From: Mycolicibacterium malmesburyense
GTDB lineage: Bacteria; Actinomycetota; Actinomycetes; Mycobacteriales; Mycobacteriaceae
Direction: 5' to 3'
Length of the DNA stretch: 50,428 bases
Assembly (NCBI RefSeq): GCF_001050015.1
Contig: NZ_CVTB01000262.1
Location: 1-50,428 of the forward strand
Part shown: positions 30,548 to 41,659 of the stretch, piece after piece
Position numbering within the stretch: the first letter of the stretch is position 1
How the letters are laid out: every line of letters begins with the position of its first letter
Made by a program: the position numbers and the translations under genes
The notes under the pieces: model-generated
Database searches by the model: none
Seen by the model: the letters and a program-made list of their open reading frames with translations, nothing else
Told to the model about the DNA's origin: nothing

Positions 30548-31027
30548 CTATCCCCCGCTCCTGTCACCTCGCACGGCCTGCGCGGCGGCCCGGATCTGTG
30601 GCGTCACGAGCATCACCTGACCCAGCACACCGTTGACGAAACCCGGTGAGTCGTCAGTGGACAACTGCTTGGCGAGTTCGACCGCCTCGTCGACGGCGAC
30701 CGGCTCGGGCACGTCGTCGGCGTGCAGCAGTTCCCACACCGCCACCCGCAGGATGGCGCGGTCGACCGCGGGCAGCCGCTCGAGCGTCCAGCCCTGCAGA
30801 TGCGCCGCGATCAGATCGTCGATGTGCGCGGCGTGCTCCGTGACACCGCGAGCCACCGTCAGCGTGTAGGGGTTCAGCGGCGAGACGTCGGATTGCTTCT
30901 CGGCCAACGCATTGCGCGCCTCCGCCACCTCGGCGGAGGTCAGCCCGCGAGCTTCGGCTTCGAAGAGCAGGTCGACGGCGCGCTTGCGCGCCTGGTGTCG
31001 GCCACGGTCGCCTTTTCGGTCACTCAC
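30548..31027 (-). CDS. nusB: Transcription antitermination factor NusB
   Basis: 159 residues from GTG 31027. The core [19 protein letters not shown] and the C-terminal [32 protein letters not shown] block (here [13 protein letters not shown] and [12 protein letters not shown]) are diagnostic. It binds boxA RNA with NusE for rRNA antitermination. It follows efp by 33 nt, the order of M. tuberculosis (Rv2534c-Rv2533c). Confidence 0.96.
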   Translation of the reverse strand: MSDRKGDRGRHQARKRAVDLLFEAEARGLTSAEVAEARNALAEKQSDVSPLNPYTLTVARGVTEHAAHIDDLIAAHLQGWTLERLPAVDRAILRVAVWELLHADDVPEPVAVDEAVELAKQLSTDDSPGFVNGVLGQVMLVTPQIRAAAQAVRGDRSGG

Positions 31028-31060
31028 CCCGTCGCTCCGCTGACGCTCCGCTCGCCCCGG

Positions 31061-31624
31061 TCAGGCATTCACCCGGCCCAGGTAACTTCCGTCGCGCGAA
31101 TCGACCTTGAGCTTGTCGCCGGTGTTGATGAACAACGGCACCTGGATCTCGGCGCCGGTCTCCACCGTCGCGGGTTTGGTTCCGGCGCTGGAGCGGTCGC
31201 CCTGCAGGCCGGGCTCGGTGTGGGTGACCTCGAGTTCGACGGTCACCGGCAGCTCCAGGTAGAGCGGGTTGCCGTCGTGGAAGGCGATCTGCACCGGCAT
31301 GCTCTCGAGCAGGAAGCCGGCGAGGCGGCCGACCAGCGACTCGGGCAGCGGGTGCTGTTCGAAATCCTCGGAGTCCATGAACACGAAGTCCGAGCCGTCC
31401 CGGTAGAGGTAGGTCGCGTCGCGACGGTCGACCGTCGCGGTCTCGACCTTCACCCCCGCGTTGTAGGTCTTGTCGACGGTCTTGCCGGAGACCACGTTCT
31501 TGAGCTTGGTGCGCACGAACGCCGGTCCCTTGCCGGGTTTGACGTGCTGGAAGTCGGTGATCTGCCAGAGCTGGCCGTCGATCACCAGCACGAGCCCATT
31601 CTTGAAGTCGGCGGTCGTTGCCAC
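31061..31624 (-). CDS. efp: Translation elongation factor P
   Basis: 187 residues from GTG 31624 ([43 protein letters not shown]). The PGKGPAF loop carries the lysine that reaches the peptidyl-transferase centre; three beta-barrel domains follow, ending in [12 protein letters not shown]. It relieves ribosome stalling at polyproline. A GGAG lies 11 nt upstream. No modification genes are seen nearby. It follows pepQ by 16 nt. Confidence 0.97.
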   Translation of the reverse strand: MATTADFKNGLVLVIDGQLWQITDFQHVKPGKGPAFVRTKLKNVVSGKTVDKTYNAGVKVETATVDRRDATYLYRDGSDFVFMDSEDFEQHPLPESLVGRLAGFLLESMPVQIAFHDGNPLYLELPVTVELEVTHTEPGLQGDRSSAGTKPATVETGAEIQVPLFINTGDKLKVDSRDGSYLGRVNA

Positions 31625-31640
31625 GTTGGTAGTACTCCTG

Positions 31641-32756
31641 TCAGAGGATGGCCAGTTCCTTGGGGAACCGGGTGAGCAAGTCTGCGGTCTGATGTCGCCG
31701 GCTGCCCGGCTTTGGGGCGTCGGGTCCGACGACGAGCGTGTCCTCGATGCGGACGCCGCCACGGTCGGGCAGATAGACACCGGGCTCCACGGTCACCGCG
31801 GAGCCAGCAAGCAGTGTACCGACGGACGCGCCGCTGATTCCTGGCGCTTCGTGGATCTGCAGGCCGACGCCGTGGCCCAGCCCGTGGGTGAAGTTCTCGA
31901 CGTAGCCGGCGTCGGCGATGACCTGCCGCGATGCGGCGTCGACGTCCTTGCACGCGACCCCGGGCGCCAGGGTCTCGCGGCCCGCCTTCTGCGCGGCGGC
32001 CACCAGCTCGTAGATCTCGCGCTGCCAGTCCGCGATCGGCGCCAGCACGAAGGTCCGCGTCATATCCGAGTGGTAGCCGGACACCAACGCGCCGAAGTCG
32101 ATCTTGACGAAGTCGCCGTCCGCCAGCACGGCGTCGGTGGGCCGATGATGCGGGATCGCCGAATTCGGTCCGGCCGCCACGATCGTCTCGAACGACGGGC
32201 CGTCGGCGCCGTGCTCGAGCATCAGCCACTCGAGTTCGCGGGCGACCTCCTTCTCGCTGCGCCCGGCTCGCAGCCCGCCACGGTCGACCAGATCGCGCAA
32301 CGCCGCGTCGGCGGCCTCGCACGCCAGCCGCAGCAGCGCGATCTCGCCGGCGTCCTTGATCTCGCGAAGCGCCTCCACGATTCCGGGGGCGCGCACCAGC
32401 TCGGTCCCTTCGCCTGCGGCCTTCGCCAGGGCGGAGAACGCGTCGACGGTCACGACGTGACTTTCGAAGCCGAGCCTGCGTACCCCGTCGGCGGCGGCAC
32501 GGCCCGCAAGGTAGGGCCCGCAGGCGCGCTCGATGACGACCTCGGCGTCCGGCGCCTGCTGCGCGGCCTGCGTGCGGTAACGCCCGTCGGTGGCCAACAC
32601 CGGCGTCTCGTCGTCGGCCTTGATGAGCAGCGCGGCGTTGGAGCCGGTGAACCCGCTCAGATAGCGCACATTGACCAAGTTCGATACCAAGATCGCATCG
32701 ATCTCGGATTCGGCCAGCCGCTCGCGCAGCCGGTCCCGGCGCTGTGAAATAGTCAC
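31641..32756 (-). CDS. pepQ: Xaa-Pro aminopeptidase/dipeptidase, M24 family
   Basis: 371 residues from GTG 32756. The N-terminal creatinase-like domain ([34 protein letters not shown]) is followed by the M24 metallopeptidase domain with all five metal ligands in context: [17 protein letters not shown] (two Asp), [14 protein letters not shown] (His), VEPGVY (Glu) and RIEDTL (Glu). It cleaves peptides next to proline in the cytoplasm. Corresponds to M. tuberculosis PepE/PepQ (Rv2535c) by neighbours. Confidence 0.94.
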   Translation of the reverse strand: MTISQRRDRLRERLAESEIDAILVSNLVNVRYLSGFTGSNAALLIKADDETPVLATDGRYRTQAAQQAPDAEVVIERACGPYLAGRAAADGVRRLGFESHVVTVDAFSALAKAAGEGTELVRAPGIVEALREIKDAGEIALLRLACEAADAALRDLVDRGGLRAGRSEKEVARELEWLMLEHGADGPSFETIVAAGPNSAIPHHRPTDAVLADGDFVKIDFGALVSGYHSDMTRTFVLAPIADWQREIYELVAAAQKAGRETLAPGVACKDVDAASRQVIADAGYVENFTHGLGHGVGLQIHEAPGISGASVGTLLAGSAVTVEPGVYLPDRGGVRIEDTLVVGPDAPKPGSRRHQTADLLTRFPKELAIL

Positions 32757-32789
32757 GGTCGATGACGCTACTCGCTAAGGTGAGGCCCC

Positions 32790-33335
32790 ATGAGTAAGTG
32801 GTTGCTGCGCGGACTGGTGTTCGCGGCCCTGATGGTGATCGTGCGATTGCTGCAGGGCGCGCTGATCAACGCGTGGGAAACCAAGGCGGGACTGATCAGT
32901 GTCGTGCTGGTCCTTCTGTACGCCGTCGCGGTGTTCCTCTGGGGCTTCGTCGACGGTCGCTCCGATGCCCGGGCCAACCCCGACCCCGACCGCCGCGGCG
33001 ACCTGGCGATGACGTGGCTGCTGGCGGGCCTGTTCGCCGGCATCGTCAGCGGCGCGGTGGCCTGGTTCATCTCCCTGTTCTACAAGGCGCTCTACGTCGA
33101 GGCGCTCGTCAACGAGCTCACCACGTTCGCGGCCTTCACCGCGCTGTTGGTGTTCCTGTTCGCGCTCGCGGGTGTCGCGCTCGGCCGCTGGTTGGTCGAC
33201 CGCAAGGCCGACCAGACGCCGCACCTGCGCCACGCCGGCGACGAGGACCGCGCCGACACCGATGTTTTCGCCGCGGTCAGCCAGCCGGGCTCGGAGGACA
33301 CCACCGAGACCGCACCCCGCGACGACCGGGTCTAA
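32790..33335 (+). CDS. Four-helix membrane protein, B-4DMT family (Rv2536-like)
   Basis: 181 residues. Four hydrophobic helices lie at about 6-24, 34-52, 73-97 and 112-132, followed by a polar acidic cytoplasmic tail (ADQTPHLRHAGDEDRADTD). It belongs to a mycobacterial family named as a putative transporter without biochemical proof. Divergent from pepQ across 33 bp; TAAGGT ends 8 nt before the ATG and GGTGAGG is also present, so it could be leaderless or led. Confidence 0.82.
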   Translation: MSKWLLRGLVFAALMVIVRLLQGALINAWETKAGLISVVLVLLYAVAVFLWGFVDGRSDARANPDPDRRGDLAMTWLLAGLFAGIVSGAVAWFISLFYKALYVEALVNELTTFAAFTALLVFLFALAGVALGRWLVDRKADQTPHLRHAGDEDRADTDVFAAVSQPGSEDTTETAPRDDRV

Positions 33336-34177
33336 CTCCGGGCCAAGCGCTCCGTGAACCCGGACGAGTTCTGCACGTCCGATCAGTGGAGCGTGCTGTC
33401 GTCGGCGGCGTCGAACTCACAACTCGCCGGCGTCCTCGGCGGCTTCCTGATCACCGCGATCGCGCTGCTGTTCGACAAGAACAGCCGCGAAGGCGTGCAC
33501 ACGCTCGCGCTGTTCTCGTCCGCCGTCCTGGTGCTCATGCTCGACAGCTTCCTGTTCAGCCTGATCACCGGAACCCAGGTGCCCGACGGCTCGCGGCGAG
33601 CCACCTGCGCGATCGCCTGGACCCAGGGCGCGGTGTCGACCGGAATGCTGGCCGCCGGCGCGGTGGCACTGTTCGGCGGTCTCGGCTGGATGCTGGCCAG
33701 CCACGCCGTCAACAAGGTGAGCGACCAGGACCCCGCCGACGTCCGCGCGTACTGCTTCCTCGCCGAACTCGGCGGTTGGCTGACGTTCGCCGCCGCGATG
33801 ACGGCGACGCTGATCGTGTCGGAGACGTCGATCGACTATCTGCGGTTCATGTGGGGCCACCGGCCCGCGGTGTTGGTCGAGGGCACCATCGTCGTGGCGG
33901 CCGCGGCGTTCGTGATCACCGACTTCGCGCTCGTGTACCTGCGCACCCGGACATTGCGAAAGTCGTTGGCCGACACGGCGGCGCCGACGCTGCTCGAGCT
34001 GAGGTCCATCAAGTTCGCCACCGTCGGCACCGTGGTGCTCGCGATCGCCGGCTCGTGGCTTGCGGTCAGCCTGGCACGCGTCCCCGAGGGTTGGCTGACC
34101 GCGCCCAACCCCGCGATCGTCACCTTCGTGTTGCTGCTGACGCTGGTGTTGCCGACGGTGATCTCGACGGCGATCTG

Positions 34178-36369
<2,192 letters not shown>

Positions 36370-36370
<1 letters not shown>

Positions 36371-37590
36371 CAGCCCGAAGCCTGGACCCGTTGCGCGGCG
36401 GGTTCGCGCGCGGCCACCGCCCGCAGGTAATTGTCGATGTTGGCGCGCGTCTCGGTGAGCGAGTCACCGCCGAACTTCTGCAGGACCGCACGCGCCAGCA
36501 CCAGCGCCACCATGGTCTCCACGACCACACCCGCGGCGGGCACCGCGCACACGTCCGAACGCTGATGGATCGCGACGGCCTCCTCACCGGTGGCCATGTC
36601 GACGGTGGCCAGGGCGCGCGGCACCGTGGAGATCGGTTTCATCGCGGCGCGCACCCGCAGCGGCTGGCCGTTCGTCATGCCGCCTTCGAGGCCGCCGGCG
36701 CGGTTCGTCGAGCGCATGACACCGTCGGGGCCCGGATACATCTCGTCGTGGGCGGCGCTGCCGCGGCGGCGCGCGGTCGTGAAGCCGTCGCCGATCTCCA
36801 CACCCTTGATCGCCTGGATGCCCATGACCGCGGCGGCCAGCTGACTGTCGAGCCGGTTGTCACCGCTGGTGAAGGAGCCCAATCCGATCGGAAGGCCGTT
36901 GGCCACCACCTCGACCACGCCGCCGAGCGTGTCGCCGTCCTTCTTGGCCGCCTCGATCTCGTCGATCATCGACTTCTCGGCGTCCTTGTCGTAGGCGCGC
37001 ACGGGACTGGCGTCGATCGCGGTGAGGTCGGCGGCCTGCGGCGGGGGCCCGTCGTACGGATCGGACGCCCCGATCGAGATGACGTGGGACAGCACCTCCA
37101 CCCCGAGGGCCTCCTTGAGGAACGCGCGGGCGACGGTGCCTGCGGCGACGCGGGCCGCGGTCTCGCGGGCGCTGGCGCGTTCCAGCACCGGGCGGGCGTC
37201 GTCGAAGCCGTACTTGAGCATGCCCGCGTAATCGGCGTGCCCGGGCCGGGGGCGGGTCAGGGGCGCGTTGCGGGCGCTGTCGGCCAGCACGGCGGGGTCG
37301 ACGGGATCGGGCGCCATCACCGTCTCCCACTTCGGCCACTCGGTGTTGCCGATCTCGACCGCGATCGGGCCGCCGAGGGTGACGCCGTGGCGGACCCCCG
37401 CGAGCACCGTGACCTGGTCTTGTTCGAACTTCATCCGGGCGCCGCGGCCGTACCCGAGACGTCGGCGCGCCAGCTGACCGGCGATGTCGTCCGAAGTGAC
37501 GTGCACGCCCGCGACCATGCCTTCGACCACGGCCACCAGGGCGCGGCCGTGGGATTCACCAGCAGTGGTCCATCGCAACACGCGTCCCAT
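36370..37590 (-). CDS. aroC: Chorismate synthase
   Basis: 406 residues from ATG 37590 ([25 protein letters not shown]). Signatures [44 protein letters not shown] and [16 protein letters not shown] are intact. It is FMN-dependent and forms chorismate, the last step of the pathway. First gene of the shikimate operon here; a possible start two codons further in (VLRW) resembles the M. tuberculosis form. Upstream DNA is the accessory island beginning with tetR. Confidence 0.97.
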
Positions 37591-37618
37591 CTTCCCACGT
37601 CGGCCGTCTCACCCCGAA

Positions 37619-38233
37619 TCAGCCGATGACCAGGCCCGTCAGGATGCGGTCGAGCTCTGTCACGGCCTGCCGGTGCGCCGAGCGCTGATCCGCCGCGCGC
37701 GCGACGATCATGGCCGTCTCGCAGAGGGCGCCGAACAGAAAGAGGGCCAGCGGCCCGGGTGGGCGCTTGGCGATGACGCCGGCCTCGACCGCGCGGGCGA
37801 TCGCTGCTTCCATCATGTCGAGCAGCGGGGTCTCCAGGCGCCGCATCTCCTCCCAGCCGAGGGCGGTGAACGCGTCGAGCAGCACGATCCGCTGCACCCC
37901 CGGTTCGAGGCACTCGTCGAGGAACGCCCGGCAGGCGGCTCCGAACGCATCCCAGGGATCCTTCTTGCGCGCGTAGGCACGCTGATAGGTCTCGGCGAGC
38001 GGCACGGCCATTCGCTTGACCTCGCGGGTGAACACCGCCTCGAACAGCCGGCGCTTGCCCTCGAAATGGTGGTAGACGGCGCCCTTGGTCACCTGCGCCC
38101 GAGCCGCGACCGCGTCCAGCGAGGTGGCCTCGTAACCGTCCTCGGCGAACAACGCGCGTGCCGCGTCGATGAGCGCGGCGGTGGTCGCCTCGGTGCGTTC
38201 CGCCTGCGTTCGTCGCGCGCCCTTCGTCGCCAC
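37619..38233 (-). CDS. TetR-family transcriptional regulator
   Basis: 204 residues from GTG 38233. The N-terminal DNA-binding domain (residues about 13-60) has AALIDAARALFAEDGYEATSLDAVAARAQVTKGAVYHHFEGKRRLFEAVF; the remaining helical domain is the ligand-binding part. TATGGT (38245-38240) ends 6 nt before the GTG, suggesting a leaderless transcript. It lies 32 nt after the DUF3237 gene and probably controls the divergent cluster around 39.15 kb. It ends 28 nt before the aroC start. Confidence 0.9.
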   Translation of the reverse strand: MATKGARRTQAERTEATTAALIDAARALFAEDGYEATSLDAVAARAQVTKGAVYHHFEGKRRLFEAVFTREVKRMAVPLAETYQRAYARKKDPWDAFGAACRAFLDECLEPGVQRIVLLDAFTALGWEEMRRLETPLLDMMEAAIARAVEAGVIAKRPPGPLALFLFGALCETAMIVARAADQRSAHRQAVTELDRILTGLVIG

Positions 38234-38265
38234 GGCCGAACCATATCGGGGTGGGGCGCCTCGTC

Positions 38266-38757
38266 TCACAGCACTCGGTAGACGCGGTAGTCGACGCGGT
38301 TGGGCGACAGGATGTTGTAGCCCACGGTGACGATCCCGCCGAGCCACGCGTAGCGCTCGTCGGAGGTGGCGAACCGGGGTGTGGTGCGCACGTAGGTCTC
38401 GTCGAAAGGCAAGACCTCCCCGCGTGCCAACCGGTCGAGGCCGTCGGCGGGAACCTTGATGATGCCGGCGCTTTCGAAGTGGATGAGCACGCCGTCGTGG
38501 GTGCGCAGCGTTGCGCGGACGTCGACGTGGCCGTACCCGTCGTCGCCGACGACCAGCCAGTCGCCGCCCCCGGGAAGCAGTTCGCCGCGCAGCCGCGGAC
38601 CGTCGATGGTCCCGCCGGCCGTGACGAACGTCATCCGTATGCCGGTGGCGGTCGGGATCGGTTGTGCGGGAAGCAGATCGACCCTCATGTCGAACAGGTG
38701 CTCCACCGGCAGGGCGTCGACGAGCGGCAGCTGGTCGACCGTCGCGGCAGCGGTCAC
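38266..38757 (-). CDS. DUF3237 family protein
   Basis: 163 residues from GTG 38757, in GTGA overlap with the SnoaL-like gene. The pattern MRVDLLPAQPIPTATGIRMTFVTAGGTIDGPRLRGELLPGGGDW followed by DVRATLRTHDGVLIHFESAGI and YAWLGGIVTVGYN fits DUF3237 beta-barrel proteins, which occur in catabolic clusters. No activity is established. The pair with the SnoaL-like protein looks like a small catabolic module controlled by TetR. Confidence 0.85.
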   Translation of the reverse strand: MTAAATVDQLPLVDALPVEHLFDMRVDLLPAQPIPTATGIRMTFVTAGGTIDGPRLRGELLPGGGDWLVVGDDGYGHVDVRATLRTHDGVLIHFESAGIIKVPADGLDRLARGEVLPFDETYVRTTPRFATSDERYAWLGGIVTVGYNILSPNRVDYRVYRVL

Positions 38758-39140
38758 GAGCGGCCCCCGCTCATCGTCGCCAGCATCTGCGCGGAGTCGA
38801 TGAACGAGTCCTTGCGCGCGACGAGCCCGTCGGGTGAAACCACAACGACGTCGAGGCAGTCGAATCGCACCTCGCCGGAGATCAACACCCAGTCGAGCAC
38901 CCAGTGGGCATCGCCATAGAGGACCCGGTTGATCTCGAAGGCGAAGTCCGGGAATTGGTGGAAGACACCTTTGAACGCCTCTCGCGCCGCGTCGCGGCCG
39001 ACGGCGGGTTCGGTGTTCAGGTGGGTCCAGAACCGCGTGTCCGCGGTGTGCAATTCGGCGATCGCGTCGGGGTCGCGATCGGCCCATGCCTTGAAGTACC
39101 GCTCGGAGAGGACCGTCAGGTCCGAGGATTCACTTTGCAT
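38754..39140 (-). CDS. SnoaL-like/NTF2-fold polyketide-cyclase-type protein
   Basis: 128 residues from ATG 39140. The cone-shaped alpha+beta fold is suggested by the order LSERYFKAWADRDPDAIAELHTADTRFWTH, GRDAAREAFKGVFHQFPDFAFEINRVLYGDAHWVLDWVLISG and FIDSAQMLATM. Such proteins are small lyases, isomerases or hydrolases. The upstream DNA has a CATACT -10 candidate 6 nt before the ATG and two palindromes. Confidence 0.85.
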   Translation of the reverse strand: MQSESSDLTVLSERYFKAWADRDPDAIAELHTADTRFWTHLNTEPAVGRDAAREAFKGVFHQFPDFAFEINRVLYGDAHWVLDWVLISGEVRFDCLDVVVVSPDGLVARKDSFIDSAQMLATMSGGRS

Positions 39141-39146
39141 ACTCGC

Positions 39147-39170
39147 AGTATGTACTAACCTACTCTAGGT
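39147..39170. promoter_or_regulatory. Paired palindromes in divergent promoter, candidate TetR operator
   Basis: AGTATGTACT (39147-39156; arms AGTA/TACT) and ACCTACTCTAGGT (39158-39170; arms ACCTA/TAGGT around CTC) stand side by side in an AT-rich pocket between the SnoaL-like gene (minus) and the DUF1097/nitrile hydratase operon (plus). They cover the expected -10 of the minus-strand gene, which suits repression by the TetR protein encoded nearby. Confidence 0.5.
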
Positions 39171-39282
39171 ATGCAACTGTTGGATCGCCGAGCGTGCGCT
39201 CAGGCGTGCCGATCTCCCGACGTTGTCATGAAACCAACATGGCCGTTACGCGGACGAAACACCGTGGCCGCACAGTTCTTCC

Positions 39283-39825
39283 ATGGATTCAAGATCGGCA
39301 TTGACGCTGAGCATCGGAGTGCTCGGCGGACTCGCGGTCGCCCTGACCGCGGAAGTGATCACGGTCCCGATTTGGGTGGTCTTCCTGACGTGGGCCTCGT
39401 TCTTTTTCGTCGGCGGCGGCATCGGTGGATGGGTGCGGTCGCTGGCGAGCAATCTGGCCGGCGTGGTGATCGCGTCGGCGAGCCTGTACGCGGGCCATCT
39501 GTTGGGCGGCAGCCTGTTGGCGGTCGCGGTCGCCGTCGGGATCGGCAGCGCGGTGATGGTGCAGGCGTCCTGGGTGCCTCTGTTGTCGACGACACCCGCG
39601 GTGGTGGTCGGGTTCGCGAGCACCGTCTCCACGGTGGCCGGAACGGGCAACACCATCACCGTCACGTCGATATCGCATCCCGGTCTGGTCGCCGCGATGG
39701 CGTGTGTGCTCGGGGCCTCGTTCGGGCTGCTGTCGGAGTACGTGGCGAAGGTGCTGACCCGCGAGCCGGAGCCCGCCCAGGCACATCCGGAAAGTTCGCC
39801 GACGACGGAAGGCAGCCCCGCGTAA
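39283..39825 (+). CDS. DUF1097 family inner membrane protein
   Basis: 180 residues from ATG 39283. About five hydrophobic helices (LTLSIGVLGGLAVALTAEVITVPIWVVFLTWASFFFVGGGIGG onwards) occupy residues 5-150, followed by a polar tail rich in Pro, Glu and Ser. DUF1097 proteins are uncharacterised. The stop shares one base with the ATG of the nitrile hydratase beta gene (TAATG), so this is the first gene of that operon and may transport substrate or metal. No clear Shine-Dalgarno sequence; a 112-nt leader separates it from the palindromes. Confidence 0.8.
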   Translation: MDSRSALTLSIGVLGGLAVALTAEVITVPIWVVFLTWASFFFVGGGIGGWVRSLASNLAGVVIASASLYAGHLLGGSLLAVAVAVGIGSAVMVQASWVPLLSTTPAVVVGFASTVSTVAGTGNTITVTSISHPGLVAAMACVLGASFGLLSEYVAKVLTREPEPAQAHPESSPTTEGSPA

Positions 39826-40562
39826 TGAAACTGCAGCACTACCTCGGCGGCCTGGAAGGGCTGCCGGAACCGCTGAACTTCGAGAAGCGCGTCTTCGTCG
39901 AGGAGTGGGAGAAACGCATCTTCGGCATCCACGTCGCGATGATGGGGCTGTCGAACCACCTCGGATCGGCGCTCCCGCAGTATCCGATCGACCAGGTTCC
40001 GACCGCGTTCAAGGACGAGTGGACGTGGGCCGACCTGCGCACCGGCGCCGAGGCGATGAACCCGTTCGACTACTTCAAGTTCCGCTACTACGAGAAGTGG
40101 CTCGGCGGCATCACGCAGTTCTTCATCGACAAGGGTTACGTGACCGAGGACGAATTGGCCGCGCGCAAGGAGGAATTGGCGGCCGAGTCCGCGTCACCCG
40201 TGACCGATCCGGTAGCGGCGATCGACGACCAGGTCGTCGACTATCTGCGCCGCGGCGACAGCCCCCGCCGCGACGTCGCGCATCCGAAGTTCGCCGTCGG
40301 CGACTCCGTGCGGATCACCAACGTGCCTGCCGCCGCACACACCCGCCTGCCCGGATACCTGCGCGGCCGGGTCGGCACCGTCGAGCGGATCTTCGAAGGT
40401 GACTACGCCTATTTCACCCATACCGGCGACGGCATCGGCGATCCGATGCCGATCTACATCGTCGCGTTCGACCCGCAGGAGTTGTTCGGTGAGCGTGCCG
40501 AGGGTGGTCCGCTGACGGTCTACGCCGAGCTGTTCGAGGCCTACCTGGAAGGAGCCCGATGA
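39825..40562 (+). CDS. Nitrile hydratase-type beta subunit
   Basis: 245 residues from ATG 39825. The N-terminal helical part (MKLQHYLGGLEGLPEPLNFEKRVFVEEWEKRIFGIHVAMMG) has the typical beta-subunit opening; residues about 145-245 form the SH3-like barrel (FAVGDSVRITNVPAAAHTRLPGYLRGRVGTVERIFEGDYAYF then DPQELFGERA). It forms the heterodimer with the alpha subunit downstream, overlapping it by ATGA. Nitrile hydratase converts nitriles to amides; thiocyanate hydrolase has related subunits, so the true substrate is open. Confidence 0.92.
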   Translation: MKLQHYLGGLEGLPEPLNFEKRVFVEEWEKRIFGIHVAMMGLSNHLGSALPQYPIDQVPTAFKDEWTWADLRTGAEAMNPFDYFKFRYYEKWLGGITQFFIDKGYVTEDELAARKEELAAESASPVTDPVAAIDDQVVDYLRRGDSPRRDVAHPKFAVGDSVRITNVPAAAHTRLPGYLRGRVGTVERIFEGDYAYFTHTGDGIGDPMPIYIVAFDPQELFGERAEGGPLTVYAELFEAYLEGAR

Positions 40563-41179
40563 GCGATCAGTTCTACTACCCCGAGGACCGTGAGTTGTCC
40601 AGCGCCGCCAAAGTCGCTGCGCTGGAATCGCTTCTGATCGAGAAGGGCGTGATCACCAATCAAACCGTGGACAAGGTGTTGTCGTACTTCGAATCGGAGA
40701 TGACACCGCTCAACGGGCGCAAGATCGTGGTGAAGGCCTGGACCGATCCCGATTTCGCGGCCCGTGTCGTCGTCGACACGCCCGCCGCGGTCGCCGAACT
40801 GGACCTGCCCGAGGGCATGGCCGGTGCCGAGGGCGAGCACCTGCAGGCGGTGGCGAACTCGCCCGGTGTCCACAATCTCGTCATCTGCACGCTGTGTTCG
40901 TGCTTCCCCTGGCCGGTGCTCGGCCTGCCGCCGTACTGGTACAAGGATCCGGTGTTCCGTGCGCGGGCGGCGCGCGAGCCCCGCAAGGTGCTCGCCGAGA
41001 TCGGCGTCGACCTGCCCGCCGACACCGAGATCAAGGTGTGGGACAGCAGCGGGCACTCACGGTGGTTCGTGATCCCCGAACGGCCCGCCGGCACAGAAGA
41101 TTTCAGCGACGAGCAGCTGATGGAGCTCGTGACGACCGAGTCCATGATGGGTGTCGCGCTGGCGGGGCCGGTTTCATGA
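40559..41179 (+). CDS. Nitrile hydratase-type alpha subunit, cobalt-type metal site
   Basis: 206 residues from ATG 40559. The metal-binding motif is C110-T-L-C113-S-C115, followed by FPWPVLGLPPYWYKDP. Thr after the first Cys is the cobalt-type form (Ser in the iron type). The residue after the last Cys is Phe where Tyr is common in cobalt enzymes. Cys113 and Cys115 would be the post-translationally oxidised ligands. The beta-alpha-accessory gene order is also that of cobalt nitrile hydratases. A cobalt transporter-like gene follows. No amidase gene is present nearby to use an amide product. Confidence 0.93.
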   Translation: MSDQFYYPEDRELSSAAKVAALESLLIEKGVITNQTVDKVLSYFESEMTPLNGRKIVVKAWTDPDFAARVVVDTPAAVAELDLPEGMAGAEGEHLQAVANSPGVHNLVICTLCSCFPWPVLGLPPYWYKDPVFRARAAREPRKVLAEIGVDLPADTEIKVWDSSGHSRWFVIPERPAGTEDFSDEQLMELVTTESMMGVALAGPVS

Positions 41180-41466
41180 GGCTGCACGAGACCTGCACCA
41201 CCGACCAGGCCGCCCCGCAGTTCGACCACGACTGGCAGCGCCGCGCCTTCGGGCTGGCCCTGGCTTTGTCGGAGTTCCGCCACTTCGACTGGAGCGACTT
41301 CCAGCAGAGCCTGATCGAGACGATCGGCCGGTGGGAGGACATGCCCGAACCCGAACGGGGCGGCTGGGAGTATTACGACCACTGGGTCAGCGCCTTGGAA
41401 AAGGTGATCCACGACCACCATCTGCTGACCGCGCCCGCACGGATGACCGGAGACAGCCATGACTGA
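41176..41466 (+). CDS. Nitrile hydratase accessory (activator) protein
   Basis: 96 residues from ATG 41176 in ATGA overlap with the alpha gene. PQFDHDWQRRAFGLALALSE, WSDFQQSLIETIGRWE and YYDHWVSALEKVI match the N-terminal part of beta subunits, the hallmark of the small cobalt-loading accessory proteins (P14K/NhlE-like). It would help to insert cobalt and to oxidise the cysteines. It overlaps the CbtB-like gene by 8 nt. Confidence 0.88.
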   Translation: MRLHETCTTDQAAPQFDHDWQRRAFGLALALSEFRHFDWSDFQQSLIETIGRWEDMPEPERGGWEYYDHWVSALEKVIHDHHLLTAPARMTGDSHD

Positions 41467-41659
41467 TGCGACTGCCACCCGTGTCGATACCGGCGGACTG
41501 GTCGCGACGGCATGGCTGACCGGTACGGCGTTCCTCGCCTTGTTCGTGCTGTATCTCGTGGGGCTCGACCAGGGCGCGACCTCGATCTTCGGGTCCGACA
41601 CCCACATTCACGAGTTCGTACACGACGCCCGGCATCTGCTCGGTTTCCCCTGCCACTAG
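41459..41659 (+). CDS. CbtB-like cobalt transporter subunit
   Basis: 66 residues from ATG 41459. One transmembrane helix (VATAWLTGTAFLALFVLYLVGLDQG, about 14-38) is followed by a His-rich end (SDTHIHEFVHDARHLLGFPCH) that is diagnostic of CbtB. CbtB usually pairs with the multi-spanning CbtA; no CbtA gene is in this window. Translational overlap with the accessory gene ties it to cobalt supply for the hydratase. The stop TAG lies in CTAG shared with the convergent prepilin peptidase gene. Confidence 0.85.
   Translation: MTDATATRVDTGGLVATAWLTGTAFLALFVLYLVGLDQGATSIFGSDTHIHEFVHDARHLLGFPCH

Noticed and set aside
39171..39282. Cobalamin riboswitch in the leader of the hydratase operon
   Set aside because: A cobalt-related operon made this worth a look, but no B12 box or long folded core can be seen in 112 nt.
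39171..39824. N-terminal extension of the nitrile hydratase beta frame from ATG 39171
   Set aside because: That stretch reads as Arg-rich shadow sequence under the DUF1097 gene; the beta-subunit homology starts at MKLQHYLGG (39825).
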